Shown here: in pieces, positions 1 through 5,530 of the stretch
How the letters are laid out: the number at the start of each line of letters is the position of its first letter
Position numbering within the stretch: the stretch's first letter is position 1
Assembly: GCA_014729055.1 (NCBI GenBank)
Contig: WJKO01000548.1
Location: 1-6,142, forward strand
Reading direction: 5' to 3'
Source: Promethearchaeota archaeon
GTDB taxonomy: Archaea > Asgardarchaeota > Lokiarchaeia > Sigyniarchaeales > Promethearchaeaceae
Length of the DNA stretch: 6,142 bases
Translations under genes and position numbers: made by a program
The notes under the pieces: model-generated
What the model was told of the DNA's origin: nothing
What the model saw: only the letters and a program-made list of their open reading frames with translations
Databases searched by the model: none

Positions 1-2
1 CA

Positions 3-983
3 TTTAAGAGTAGAAAGGAATCTAATAAATGTTTTTTATGTGGATTAAGTAAATTTGAATATCGTGCATTCAAAACTTCAACTGATCCACCAAACCAATT
101 TAATTCTCAACATGTAGGTTTAACATCGTATAAAACCGACTTACGGTATAAAAAAAGTAGATTAATAGAAGAATTTGATATAATCATTGAAAAAATTGCT
201 GAAATTACTAAAGATTCGACACCAAAAGAAGATCTAAAAAAGATAATGAATTTGTACTATATTGATCTAACACGCCCTCATTTTTCTCTTAAAGAAGAAA
301 TTGAGAGAAAAAATGCAAATAAATCTCATTTTCTAACGCTGTTAGAGCAAAAAACCGAAATAAAAAGACACAATGAGAAAATCTTAAAAAGAATGACGCC
401 TGAAATCAATAACCAAGAGAGAAAATTGAATTCGTTAAAAAAATCTATTTCTAAATTGACTGATCTTAGAAAAACAAGGACAGAACGCGATTTTAGAAGT
501 TTTTACAAAGATATTGAAAATGGCTGGGAAGAAATCACACAAAGTAAAACCTTCAGAATTTTCTATGTAGAAAAATCGGATTGTTTAATAGTAGGTTCAT
601 TATCTAATAATAATAATGTAAAACAAAAGAATATTAAGAATCTCATTCAAAATCCAACAATGTCAAGAAGCCAATTAAATGTACTACGATATTTAATTCA
701 TTTTTCTATACTTAAAATAAATAATAAGAGGAATAATAATTTAGCCCTTAAATTCATAATTATTGATGATCCTGACCATGAAGTTCAGACAAAATTGATA
801 GACTATATTAATAATACCTTTATTGAAGAACTTGATTTTCAGATTATTTTATTGAGTACTAAGTACGAAAATTCGAATATTGAAAATTGGCGGTCTGAGG
901 AATTTACTTCATTTCCTGGGGTTAAGAATATAAGAAATAATAAGCATAAACAGATGATTATAAACAGTTGGGAGGAACATTAA
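3..983 (+). CDS. SMC/Rad50-like ABC ATPase, C-terminal part (5' end outside window)
   Basis: The frame is open from the window edge with no stop, so the first ATG at 246 is probably internal; 326 residues are visible. Numbering from base 3: a CxxC (C10, C13, 'KCFLCG') resembles a zinc-hook half; about 85-165 is a Lys/Glu-rich coiled coil; 221-225 'SRSQL' sits where the ABC signature is expected; 251-257 'FIIIDDP' is a Walker B; 281-286 'IILLST' is the strand before the H-loop. Known for the family: such proteins pair an N-terminal Walker A with this half to make a DNA-associated ATPase. Walker A would lie outside the window. Oddities: the usual catalytic Glu after Walker B is Asp (DDP), no D-loop Asp is evident after it, and the switch His is replaced by Thr or absent. 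This looks like the first visible gene of a cassette; its stop abuts the next ATG. ATPase class is fairly secure, exact family is not. Confidence 0.7.
   Translation, partial: FKSRKESNKCFLCGLSKFEYRAFKTSTDPPNQFNSQHVGLTSYKTDLRYKKSRLIEEFDIIIEKIAEITKDSTPKEDLKKIMNLYYIDLTRPHFSLKEEIERKNANKSHFLTLLEQKTEIKRHNEKILKRMTPEINNQERKLNSLKKSISKLTDLRKTRTERDFRSFYKDIENGWEEITQSKTFRIFYVEKSDCLIVGSLSNNNNVKQKNIKNLIQNPTMSRSQLNVLRYLIHFSILKINNKRNNNLALKFIIIDDPDHEVQTKLIDYINNTFIEELDFQIILLSTKYENSNIENWRSEEFTSFPGVKNIRNNKHKQMIINSWEEH
971..975 (+). promoter_or_regulatory. Ribosome binding site for the 198-aa gene
   Basis: GGAGG lies eight bases before the ATG at 984 and inside the last codons of the ATPase gene. Since the ATPase stop (981-983) directly touches this ATG, the site fixes the start and indicates translational coupling. 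Confidence 0.75.
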
Positions 984-1580
984 ATGATTAGAAATCATAA
1001 TCATAGAAATATATTAGACATTACACTAAATACCCAAACAATCGAGCTATTAAACAATAATGATATCTACGGAGACGAATTTATAAATAAACTGTATTGT
1101 ATTCTTTCAAGAAAAGAAGCACCATTGGATTTTGAACCTTATCAAGGAAGTAAATTTGTTAGTGAAATTATTAAAAAAGTTTCATTTACTTTAATCCATA
1201 ATGATTTCCCGAGAGATGATGTTGCACTAATACTTAATTCACTGGAACCTGAAGATATTATTGAAAAAGCGGCAATTGGATTCTTTTTCAGTCTATTACT
1301 CTACGGTAACCATAGCATAGATGACTTTCATGTAATTAACAGACGAGGGTTAGGATTCGATTATGTCGGACAAGAAATAGGTAGAGATGGTAATGTTAGT
1401 ACTATCATTTTTGAATTTTCAGGATGTGATGCAAATTCAACTCATAACTTTCAATCAAGAATAAGCAATAAAAATGGAAGGCTTAGGGAAAAGTCTTTAG
1501 AACAATTAGTAGATTCAATTATGATAGGGGTGGTCGGATTCTCAATTAAAAAATATATATATTGTGAGAGGGTGAATTAA
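984..1580 (+). CDS. Unknown 198-aa cassette protein, possible nuclease-like core
   Basis: I do not recognise the family with certainty. The start is fixed by GGAGG and by the abutting upstream stop. The first 110 residues look mainly helical, with a hydrophobic helix near 96-107. Residues 122-127 'GLGFDY' and 141-147 'IIFEFSG' form two beta-like strands carrying D126 and E144, followed by a basic stretch (159-170, with R159, K163, R166, R168, K170) and an amphipathic helix. A D-then-ExG pattern after a glycine turn is reminiscent of PD-(D/E)xK folds, but the usual Lys two residues after the Glu is Ser here, so activity is doubtful or the Lys has moved. The position directly after an SMC-like ATPase gene, with zero spacing, suggests a partner subunit of that ATPase. 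Other possibilities are a non-catalytic adaptor or binding subunit. Confidence 0.6.
   Translation: MIRNHNHRNILDITLNTQTIELLNNNDIYGDEFINKLYCILSRKEAPLDFEPYQGSKFVSEIIKKVSFTLIHNDFPRDDVALILNSLEPEDIIEKAAIGFFFSLLLYGNHSIDDFHVINRRGLGFDYVGQEIGRDGNVSTIIFEFSGCDANSTHNFQSRISNKNGRLREKSLEQLVDSIMIGVVGFSIKKYIYCERVN
1568..1575 (+). promoter_or_regulatory. Ribosome binding site for the 279-aa gene
   Basis: GAGGGTGA, close to the full GGAGGTGA complement of the 16S 3' end, lies five bases before the ATG at 1581. It overlaps the last codons of the previous gene, whose stop (1578-1580) touches the new start. Confidence 0.65.
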
Positions 1581-2420
1581 ATGAGTGAAAACGGATATAA
1601 TATTAATCTTAACGCACAAAGAGAACGAGATGGTATAAAAGACTTAATGAATCAAAAGTCAAAATTCATCGTGAAACTAAATCAGAGCTATGAATATTAT
1701 AAGTCGAATAAAGCTAAAGATTTACGAGAAAAAATAGTTGATGCCGAGACTAAAATAATTGATCTAATAAGAAGAGATGAAGCTAAATCTAAACAAAAGC
1801 GATACAATAAGCTGATGTTTATTTCACTTATTAGCGCAATTAATACTATGTTTTATTTTCATCCACAAGAGGCATTAAAATTAGCATTGAAAGGAATCAT
1901 CGACACAAAAATTGAAGACAATAAGAAGGACATTCTATTTTTATATCATCAAGACCTAATAAAATCTTCTAACAAACCAACTTCTCTCTCCCAGTTTTTC
2001 TTAGATATTATTTTAGAGCAATATATACAACAAGATCTCCATTATAATGAAATAAAATTTAATAAAACTCCCCTTTATATATTTTCTAATTTTGATTATA
2101 ATTCAATAAAATTAATAGAATTAAGTCCAAGGAAAATTTCAACATATCCATTATATTCTCCAGAATTATCTAAATACATAAAAAATCTTCAAAAACAGCA
2201 TATATTTCATATTAAAGAAAACAGACTAATTGAAGGAATTAACTACGAAATAATTCAGTCTAAAGCTAGAATTTATGAATATAATATACAAAAACGAATC
2301 ATTGAAAAAATTAAACAATTAGTAAACGAATTTTCGCATTTTGATGTTGATGAGATTACCGAATGGGAAAAAAAGACGCATATTTTAGATTATTTTGAAA
2401 CAGATAGTCGGATAATATAG
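1581..2420 (+). CDS. Unknown 279-aa third cassette protein
   Basis: No family is recognised. The protein is Lys/Ile/Asn-rich. Residues about 18-75 are strongly charged and helical, probably a coiled coil ('KAKDLREKIVDAETKII'). Residues 77-93 are a mildly hydrophobic helix, too weak to call membrane-spanning. A second long helix lies near 233-255 ('IQKRIIEKIKQLVNEF'). The middle is mixed, with 'TPLYIFSNFDYNSIKLIEL' around 163-181 suggesting beta strands. No signal peptide and no clear catalytic motif are visible. It is the last gene of the cassette: its ATG touches the preceding stop, a strong ribosome binding site serves it, and a hairpin follows about 95 bases later. By analogy with SMC-like three-gene defence modules it could be a structural or effector subunit; that is inference only. 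Confidence 0.6.
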   Translation: MSENGYNINLNAQRERDGIKDLMNQKSKFIVKLNQSYEYYKSNKAKDLREKIVDAETKIIDLIRRDEAKSKQKRYNKLMFISLISAINTMFYFHPQEALKLALKGIIDTKIEDNKKDILFLYHQDLIKSSNKPTSLSQFFLDIILEQYIQQDLHYNEIKFNKTPLYIFSNFDYNSIKLIELSPRKISTYPLYSPELSKYIKNLQKQHIFHIKENRLIEGINYEIIQSKARIYEYNIQKRIIEKIKQLVNEFSHFDVDEITEWEKKTHILDYFETDSRII

Positions 2421-2514
2421 GATTTTATAACTATACTAGAGCTAAATATCGTACATTATTTCCTAATCATAGTAGAAAAAAGTGGGCAGTCATTTTCTTA
2501 CATAAAGTAATTCT

Positions 2515-2548
2515 ATAAGCAAATAGTCAGCTTGCTTATTCCCTTTTT
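2515..2548 (+). terminator. Hairpin plus T tract after the three-gene cassette
   Basis: ATAAGCAA (2515-2522) and TTGCTTAT (2532-2539) form a perfect 8-bp stem with a 9-base loop. A run of five T follows at 2544-2548. In a bacterium this would be a weak intrinsic terminator; in an archaeon the T tract alone could act. It lies about 95 bases after the cassette's last stop with no intervening gene. Confidence 0.4.
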
Positions 2549-2682
2549 AGATAGTATAATGCCGACAAAAAAGTAAATGACCTCATATCCATAATACTAT
2601 TTAAGGGAGCTAAGGAACATTCCATAGAATTATCCCGCTTTAGATCCAGTCCCAATAAACTAATCTCCGCCACTTTAATCAT
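2536..2682 (-). CDS. Possible 48-aa small ORF, doubtful
   Basis: The only sizeable open frame in the 322-base gap between the cassette and the 155-aa gene starts with ATG at 2682 and stops at 2536, inside the right arm of the hairpin. It has no ribosome binding site, and the product has no recognised motif. On the opposite strand a frame also stays open for about 44 codons (roughly 2555-2686), so one may be the shadow of a decayed gene on the other. Outside this the gap (2421-2742) shows only AT-rich sequence and the hairpin. Confidence 0.15.
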   Translation of the reverse strand: MIKVAEISLLGLDLKRDNSMECSLAPLNSIMDMRSFTFLSALYYLKRE

Positions 2683-2742
2683 TATGTAAAAAAGATCGAT
2701 AAAAATAAATATCTCCTAGTTTATTATCAAACTTGAAAAAAT

Positions 2743-3210
2743 ATGTGCAGTCCAAAAGTTGAAGATTTAATCGACCAAGATAAACTAGATGATAGTCTTA
2801 AGGGGAAAATAGCTCGCTATGTAATTAATTTAAATAGGACAGCGAGTCTTAAAGAGATAAAGGAAAATGTCCAAGATAATAACCGAGAAGTAGTGCTACT
2901 TAATCCGACGGTCAGAGGAAATACAAATATTGTACGTTGTAGGGGTGATCTTTCTTTCTTACCAAGAAGAAATTTATTAGCAGAGCGTAAACTAAAGGAT
3001 ATAAACAACATCTCAAAATCGGAGAATGGGGACGATGGAATTGTTACGGTAATATCGGACAAGTCTAAATCTGCCTTAGATGAATTAATCAAGGAAGGAG
3101 CAGTAAAAAAAGGTAGAAATAAAAATAACATTGACGACAAGACTATTTATTATGGTTGGTGTGGAAATGATCAAATTACAGAACGATACCTGTCTGGTTT
3201 GAAAGAGTAA
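2743..3210 (+). CDS. Hypothetical 155-aa protein with winged-helix-like ends
   Basis: Not recognised. The ATG at 2743 is the first possible ATG, since an in-frame stop lies at 2734-2736. No ribosome binding site precedes it, so the transcript may be leaderless or the start weak. Residues 18-45 ('LKGKIARYVINLNRTASLKEIKEN') could be a helix-turn-helix. Residues 110-139 run 'ALDELIKEGAVKKGRNKNN' into 'KTIYYGW', resembling a recognition helix plus basic wing of a winged-helix domain. The centre is polar and probably loop-rich. This suggests a small DNA-binding or adaptor protein. It stands alone: 322 bases separate it from the cassette and a T-rich terminator follows at once. It could also be a truncated remnant of a longer protein. 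Codon content is AT-rich like the cassette, so it may share the cassette's origin. Confidence 0.55.
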   Translation: MCSPKVEDLIDQDKLDDSLKGKIARYVINLNRTASLKEIKENVQDNNREVVLLNPTVRGNTNIVRCRGDLSFLPRRNLLAERKLKDINNISKSENGDDGIVTVISDKSKSALDELIKEGAVKKGRNKNNIDDKTIYYGWCGNDQITERYLSGLKE

Positions 3211-3224
3211 TTTTTTTGATTTTT
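3211..3224 (+). terminator. T-rich terminator after the 155-aa gene
   Basis: Seven T follow directly on the TAA stop, then GA and five more T. No compact hairpin precedes them, which fits archaeal-type poly-T termination. Confidence 0.5.
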
Positions 3225-3236
3225 CCCGAATAATAC

Positions 3237-3242
3237 ATCTCC
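3237..3242. repeat. Target site duplication, left copy
   Basis: ATCTCC adjoins the left end of the insertion sequence and is repeated at the right end. The match extends to CATCTCCG (3236-3243) if the outermost G of the inverted repeat is counted as target. Confidence 0.8.
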
Positions 3243-3290
3243 GGATGATATTTAAAAATCAAGGATAAATTATAATATTTTCTCTTTTTT
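3243..3290 (+). repeat. Left terminal inverted repeat of the insertion sequence
   Basis: Aligned without gaps to the reverse complement of 4782-4829, 42 of 48 positions match. The outer 33 match at 30 positions. The end begins GGATGATATTTAAAA, includes an identical 15-base block at 3261-3275 and finishes in a shared TCTCTTTTTT tract. A transposase promoter may lie in or just inside it; 3291-3434 holds AT-rich leader with no other gene. Confidence 0.85.
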
Positions 3291-3434
3291 CTTTTCGTCG
3301 AAATCTTTAGAGCTTCTAGTTATTTTTATGTAAGGTTTTCAAGATATTAGACATTTCAATCAATATTATTCATTTATACAGACTCATCATGAAGAAATCA
3401 TAAGATTTAAATCACATTATGGCTTTTCTATCCT

Positions 3435-4763
3435 ATGGCAGGAAGGCATAAAAAGGCTATCAAGCCGATATACAGAAGATTATGTGCAGAAACAGAAAAT
3501 GGTAAGGTGTTGATTAATGAATCATTTCCTATTCGATGTCCGTATTGTGGCAGCTCCATTGTTAGAACACATGGCACTCAAGCACGCAAAAATACAAGAG
3601 TTGAAGGATTTAAATGTGCAGATCATGGTTGTGAATTCTTGAAAGACCATAATGAAGGCAAGCAATTTACGATAACGTCTTCATTTTCATTCGTAAATGG
3701 AATGAAGCACACTCTTCAGAGAATTATCGAACTTTTTGCACAATCAACACGTTCAAAACGTGAGATTGCAAAAGATTTTGGAGTTACACCCGCATTAATA
3801 ACATTTCTCTATCATAAATATATTGAAGCACTTGAGAATCTACATAATCTTGATGTGCTGGTTGTTGAACCACAAGAAGATACTGCAATTTCCATCGATG
3901 AAACATTTATCAAGATTGACGGCAAAAATTTCTATATTATTATAGCCACAGGATATGCAACGCGGCGTGTACTTGCACTACGCGTCTCTGAAAGTCGAAA
4001 GGAGGAGGATCTCCGTGCATTGTTTGATGAAGCAGATCTCAATACAAAACACCCCATCAGCATCGTTACCGCCGATGCATGGAATGGAACGCGAGCGATG
4101 ATTAAAAATCTAAACCGTCCAATTACGTTTGTCATCCACAAACATAAAAAACCCTATGATAAGGCGGTCATTTGGAAGATAGAATATTATAATACTATTA
4201 GAAAAATCACAGAGATAGGAATAAAGACAGACTTCTTTAAGAGAAGGGGAAAAAGAGAATTCAACTATACCAGTCGCAAACAAAATACCATTTCTAAACC
4301 AAAAAGAAAACGCGGAAGACCTAAGGGTGTGAAAAACGGTCAAGGAAAGAAAAGGAAAAAGTCCCGCAAACCAAAGAAAAAACGGGGAAGGAAGTCCCTT
4401 TTTGCCGTTTTTAAGAACGGGAAGAAGGGATATGCAAAGGTTGACCCGTATCATGTAAAGATACGGGTCGGATGCGACATCCCATGGGCTGTGAACGCAG
4501 CTTTAAAAGATGTCAATGAACTGTTTTCCCAAAAGTTCGTGCAAAATAATGTTGCGGAATATATAAATAGTGTGATTTCCTCTTATCTTCCCTTAACAGG
4601 TCCAAAAACTGTCGACTCAATTGAGAGAACTTTGAAATCATTCTTTTTGCTGCGGAATCATCCCGAATTAATTGATTGCATACGGATTTCGCATCAGTTT
4701 CAGCGAGCCTTTTCCGAGTATCAAATCATTAATTTTCCTTATCGGGAGGTGGTGTTATCGTAG
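3435..4763 (+). CDS. Transposase, zinc-ribbon and DDE type with AT-hook insert
   Basis: It catalyses strand transfer of the element's ends. Domains in order: a zinc ribbon (C35, C38, C61, C66; 'RCPYC' then 'FKCADHGC'); a helix-turn-helix about 107-133 ('SKREIAKDFGVTPALITFLY'); a DDE RNase H-like core with D155 in 'SIDETF', D214 in 'TADAW' and probable E375 in 'VAEYINS'. Between the second Asp and the Glu lies a Lys/Arg-rich stretch (about 268-322) with two AT-hook-like cores, 'RKRGRPKG' (291-298) and 'KKRGRK' (315-320). The ATG at 3435 is the only ATG after an in-frame stop at 3408-3410. No ribosome binding site is seen, and a 10-codon frame (ATG 3419, stop 3449-3451) overlaps the start, which could dampen or couple translation. 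The gene is full length and uninterrupted. E375 is the least certain catalytic call; E397 is the alternative. Confidence 0.9.
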   Translation: MAGRHKKAIKPIYRRLCAETENGKVLINESFPIRCPYCGSSIVRTHGTQARKNTRVEGFKCADHGCEFLKDHNEGKQFTITSSFSFVNGMKHTLQRIIELFAQSTRSKREIAKDFGVTPALITFLYHKYIEALENLHNLDVLVVEPQEDTAISIDETFIKIDGKNFYIIIATGYATRRVLALRVSESRKEEDLRALFDEADLNTKHPISIVTADAWNGTRAMIKNLNRPITFVIHKHKKPYDKAVIWKIEYYNTIRKITEIGIKTDFFKRRGKREFNYTSRKQNTISKPKRKRGRPKGVKNGQGKKRKKSRKPKKKRGRKSLFAVFKNGKKGYAKVDPYHVKIRVGCDIPWAVNAALKDVNELFSQKFVQNNVAEYINSVISSYLPLTGPKTVDSIERTLKSFFLLRNHPELIDCIRISHQFQRAFSEYQIINFPYREVVLS

Positions 4764-4781
4764 AAAATAAAAGAGATTTAA

Positions 4782-4829
4782 AAAAAAGAGATGATTTTAT
4801 AATTTATCCTTCACTTTTAAATGTCATCC
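4782..4829 (-). repeat. Right terminal inverted repeat of the insertion sequence
   Basis: The reverse complement begins GGATGACATTTAAAA and mirrors the left end at 42 of 48 positions. Mismatches in the outer 33 bases are at positions 7, 16 and 18. It begins 18 bases after the transposase stop, and its inner A tract (T tract on the other strand) may also help end transcription. Confidence 0.85.
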
Positions 4830-4835
4830 ATCTCC
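4830..4835. repeat. Target site duplication, right copy
   Basis: ATCTCC directly follows the right end, identical to 3237-3242. The 8-bp reading is CATCTCCG at 4829-4836. Confidence 0.8.
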
Positions 4836-4909
4836 GATAAAATAGCAATTTACCAAATAACAAATTTCTTGAAAAGTCAAATTTTCTGATAGTATAGATT
4901 GCTCGTAAA

Positions 4910-5350
4910 TTACATGAAACACATTTTTACATCAGACAAAAGAACTTCTACCAATTTTCTAATATTTTCTAAATCTCTATCTAATTCATTCGATAGTGTT
5001 TCTAAAAAGAACTCGCGTAAGTTTTCTAACGAATTATCAAGTTGGTGTATCAATTGTTTATTTTCTCTTTCTCTGCAATTTACATTATATAAACTGGAAA
5101 ACTCATGGATTAAATTCTCACCTTTATCGCTAATAGATAAAGTTGTGGATGGAGGATGAGTATGTGTCAGTTTAGTTTCAATATATCCCTTCTTTCTCAG
5201 ATAGGAGATAATATAATAAACCGATGATGGAGCAAGATGAAAGTTGCCTGTCAAATTGATGTCATTTTCTATAACAGACAGAATATCTTTAATAGATATC
5301 CCTTTAGATTGTTCTATGATCCGCAATAATATCAGATATATGTCTTTCAA
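4910..5350 (-). CDS. PadR-like winged-helix transcriptional regulator
   Basis: A 146-residue putative DNA-binding repressor. Residues 1-30 ('IYLILLRIIEQ...SIKDILSVIE') form the first helices of a winged helix; 40-58 ('APSSVYYIISYLRKKGYIE') match the recognition helix and the 'S..Y..L..L...G.i' pattern of PadR proteins; 60-84 form the wing, ending 'STTLSISDKGENLI'. Residues 92-140 are charged helices, probably the dimerisation coiled coil typical of PadR. The start is TTG at 5350, chosen because AGGAG lies seven bases upstream. Five evenly spaced palindromes lie just upstream, which suggests that this protein, acting as a dimer, binds them and controls its own transcription. Its 3' end faces the right end of the insertion sequence. 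MarR or other winged-helix families are alternatives; the ligand is unknown. Confidence 0.75.
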   Translation of the reverse strand: MKDIYLILLRIIEQSKGISIKDILSVIENDINLTGNFHLAPSSVYYIISYLRKKGYIETKLTHTHPPSTTLSISDKGENLIHEFSSLYNVNCRERENKQLIHQLDNSLENLREFFLETLSNELDRDLENIRKLVEVLLSDVKMCFM

Positions 5351-5357
5351 TTTCGTT

Positions 5358-5362
5358 CTCCT
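5358..5362 (-). promoter_or_regulatory. Ribosome binding site deciding a TTG start (PadR-like gene)
   Basis: On the minus strand AGGAG is followed by seven bases and then TTG at 5350. No ATG or GTG start nearby gives the full winged-helix domain, so this site settles the start. Confidence 0.7.
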
Positions 5363-5384
5363 GTTATGTTATGTAATGTTTTTG

Positions 5385-5530
5385 ATTCTAGAACTTTTCT
5401 AGAATTCATGTTCTTGATCTAGGGTGTTTCTAGAATCGAAAGTTTAATTCTAGAGTTTTACTAGAATTAAATGAGTTGATTCTAGAGATTTCCTAAAATT
5501 AATAGATTAATTCTAGTGTTTCTCTAGATT
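5385..5530. promoter_or_regulatory. Array of five TCTAGA-centred palindromes, putative operators
   Basis: Five 21-bp imperfect palindromes lie at 5385-5405, 5416-5436, 5447-5467, 5479-5499 and 5510-5530. Each has 9-base arms, ideally ATTCTAGAA and TTCTAGAAT, around a 3-base centre. The first is perfect. CTAG occurs in nine of ten half-sites; the exception is the right arm of the fourth. Unit spacing is 31, 31, 32 and 31 bp, close to three helical turns, so dimers bound to each would face the same side of the DNA. The gaps (10-11 bp) are not conserved. The array ends 34 bases before the PadR-like start and must overlap or flank its promoter, so autoregulation is the simplest reading. A clear TATA box or -10/-35 pair is not visible. 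Confidence 0.75.

Larger units (their letters stand above)
3243..4829 (+). mobile_element. Complete insertion sequence, zinc-ribbon DDE transposase
   Basis: The element is about 1587 bp, bounded by matching inverted ends and flanked by a direct repeat, with one intact transposase gene filling most of it. The ends read GGATGA inward on both sides. Because the flanking repeat can be read as ATCTCC (6 bp) or CATCTCCG (8 bp), the exact boundary is uncertain by one base at each end. It sits between the 3' ends of two convergent genes, just past a poly-T terminator, so it disrupts no visible gene. Intact ends, a perfect duplication and an open transposase suggest a recent insertion. The architecture recalls IS1, IS1595 or IS6-type elements, but I cannot assign a family. 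Confidence 0.88.

Noticed and set aside
246..983. ATPase gene starting at ATG 246
   Set aside because: The frame continues upstream to the window edge through a CxxC motif and coiled-coil-like sequence, and no ribosome binding site precedes 246.
2817..3140. 107-aa minus-strand open frame
   Set aside because: It lies entirely within the 155-aa gene on the other strand, has a Ser/Leu/Phe-rich antisense composition and no recognisable motif.
3216..3262. Perfect 9-bp inverted repeat TTGATTTTT/AAAAATCAA as a terminator hairpin
   Set aside because: One arm is outside and the other inside the insertion sequence, across the target duplication, so the pairing arose by insertion; the arms are nearly all A/T with a 29-base loop.
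3932..4454. Two minus-strand open frames inside the transposase
   Set aside because: Both are antisense shadows of the conserved DDE and Lys/Arg-rich coding sequence, with no motifs of their own.
4899..5159. 86-aa plus-strand open frame
   Set aside because: It is antisense to the PadR-like gene, whose winged-helix pattern and ribosome binding site are far better supported.
5385..5407. Eukaryotic-type heat-shock element (TTCnnGAA)
   Set aside because: TTCTAGAA matches the core by chance of the palindrome; the other units do not keep the three-pentamer pattern and nothing else is eukaryotic.
5385..5530. CRISPR array
   Set aside because: The repeated units are 21-bp palindromes with gaps of only 10-11 bp and variable arms; CRISPR spacers are about 30-40 bp and repeats nearly identical.
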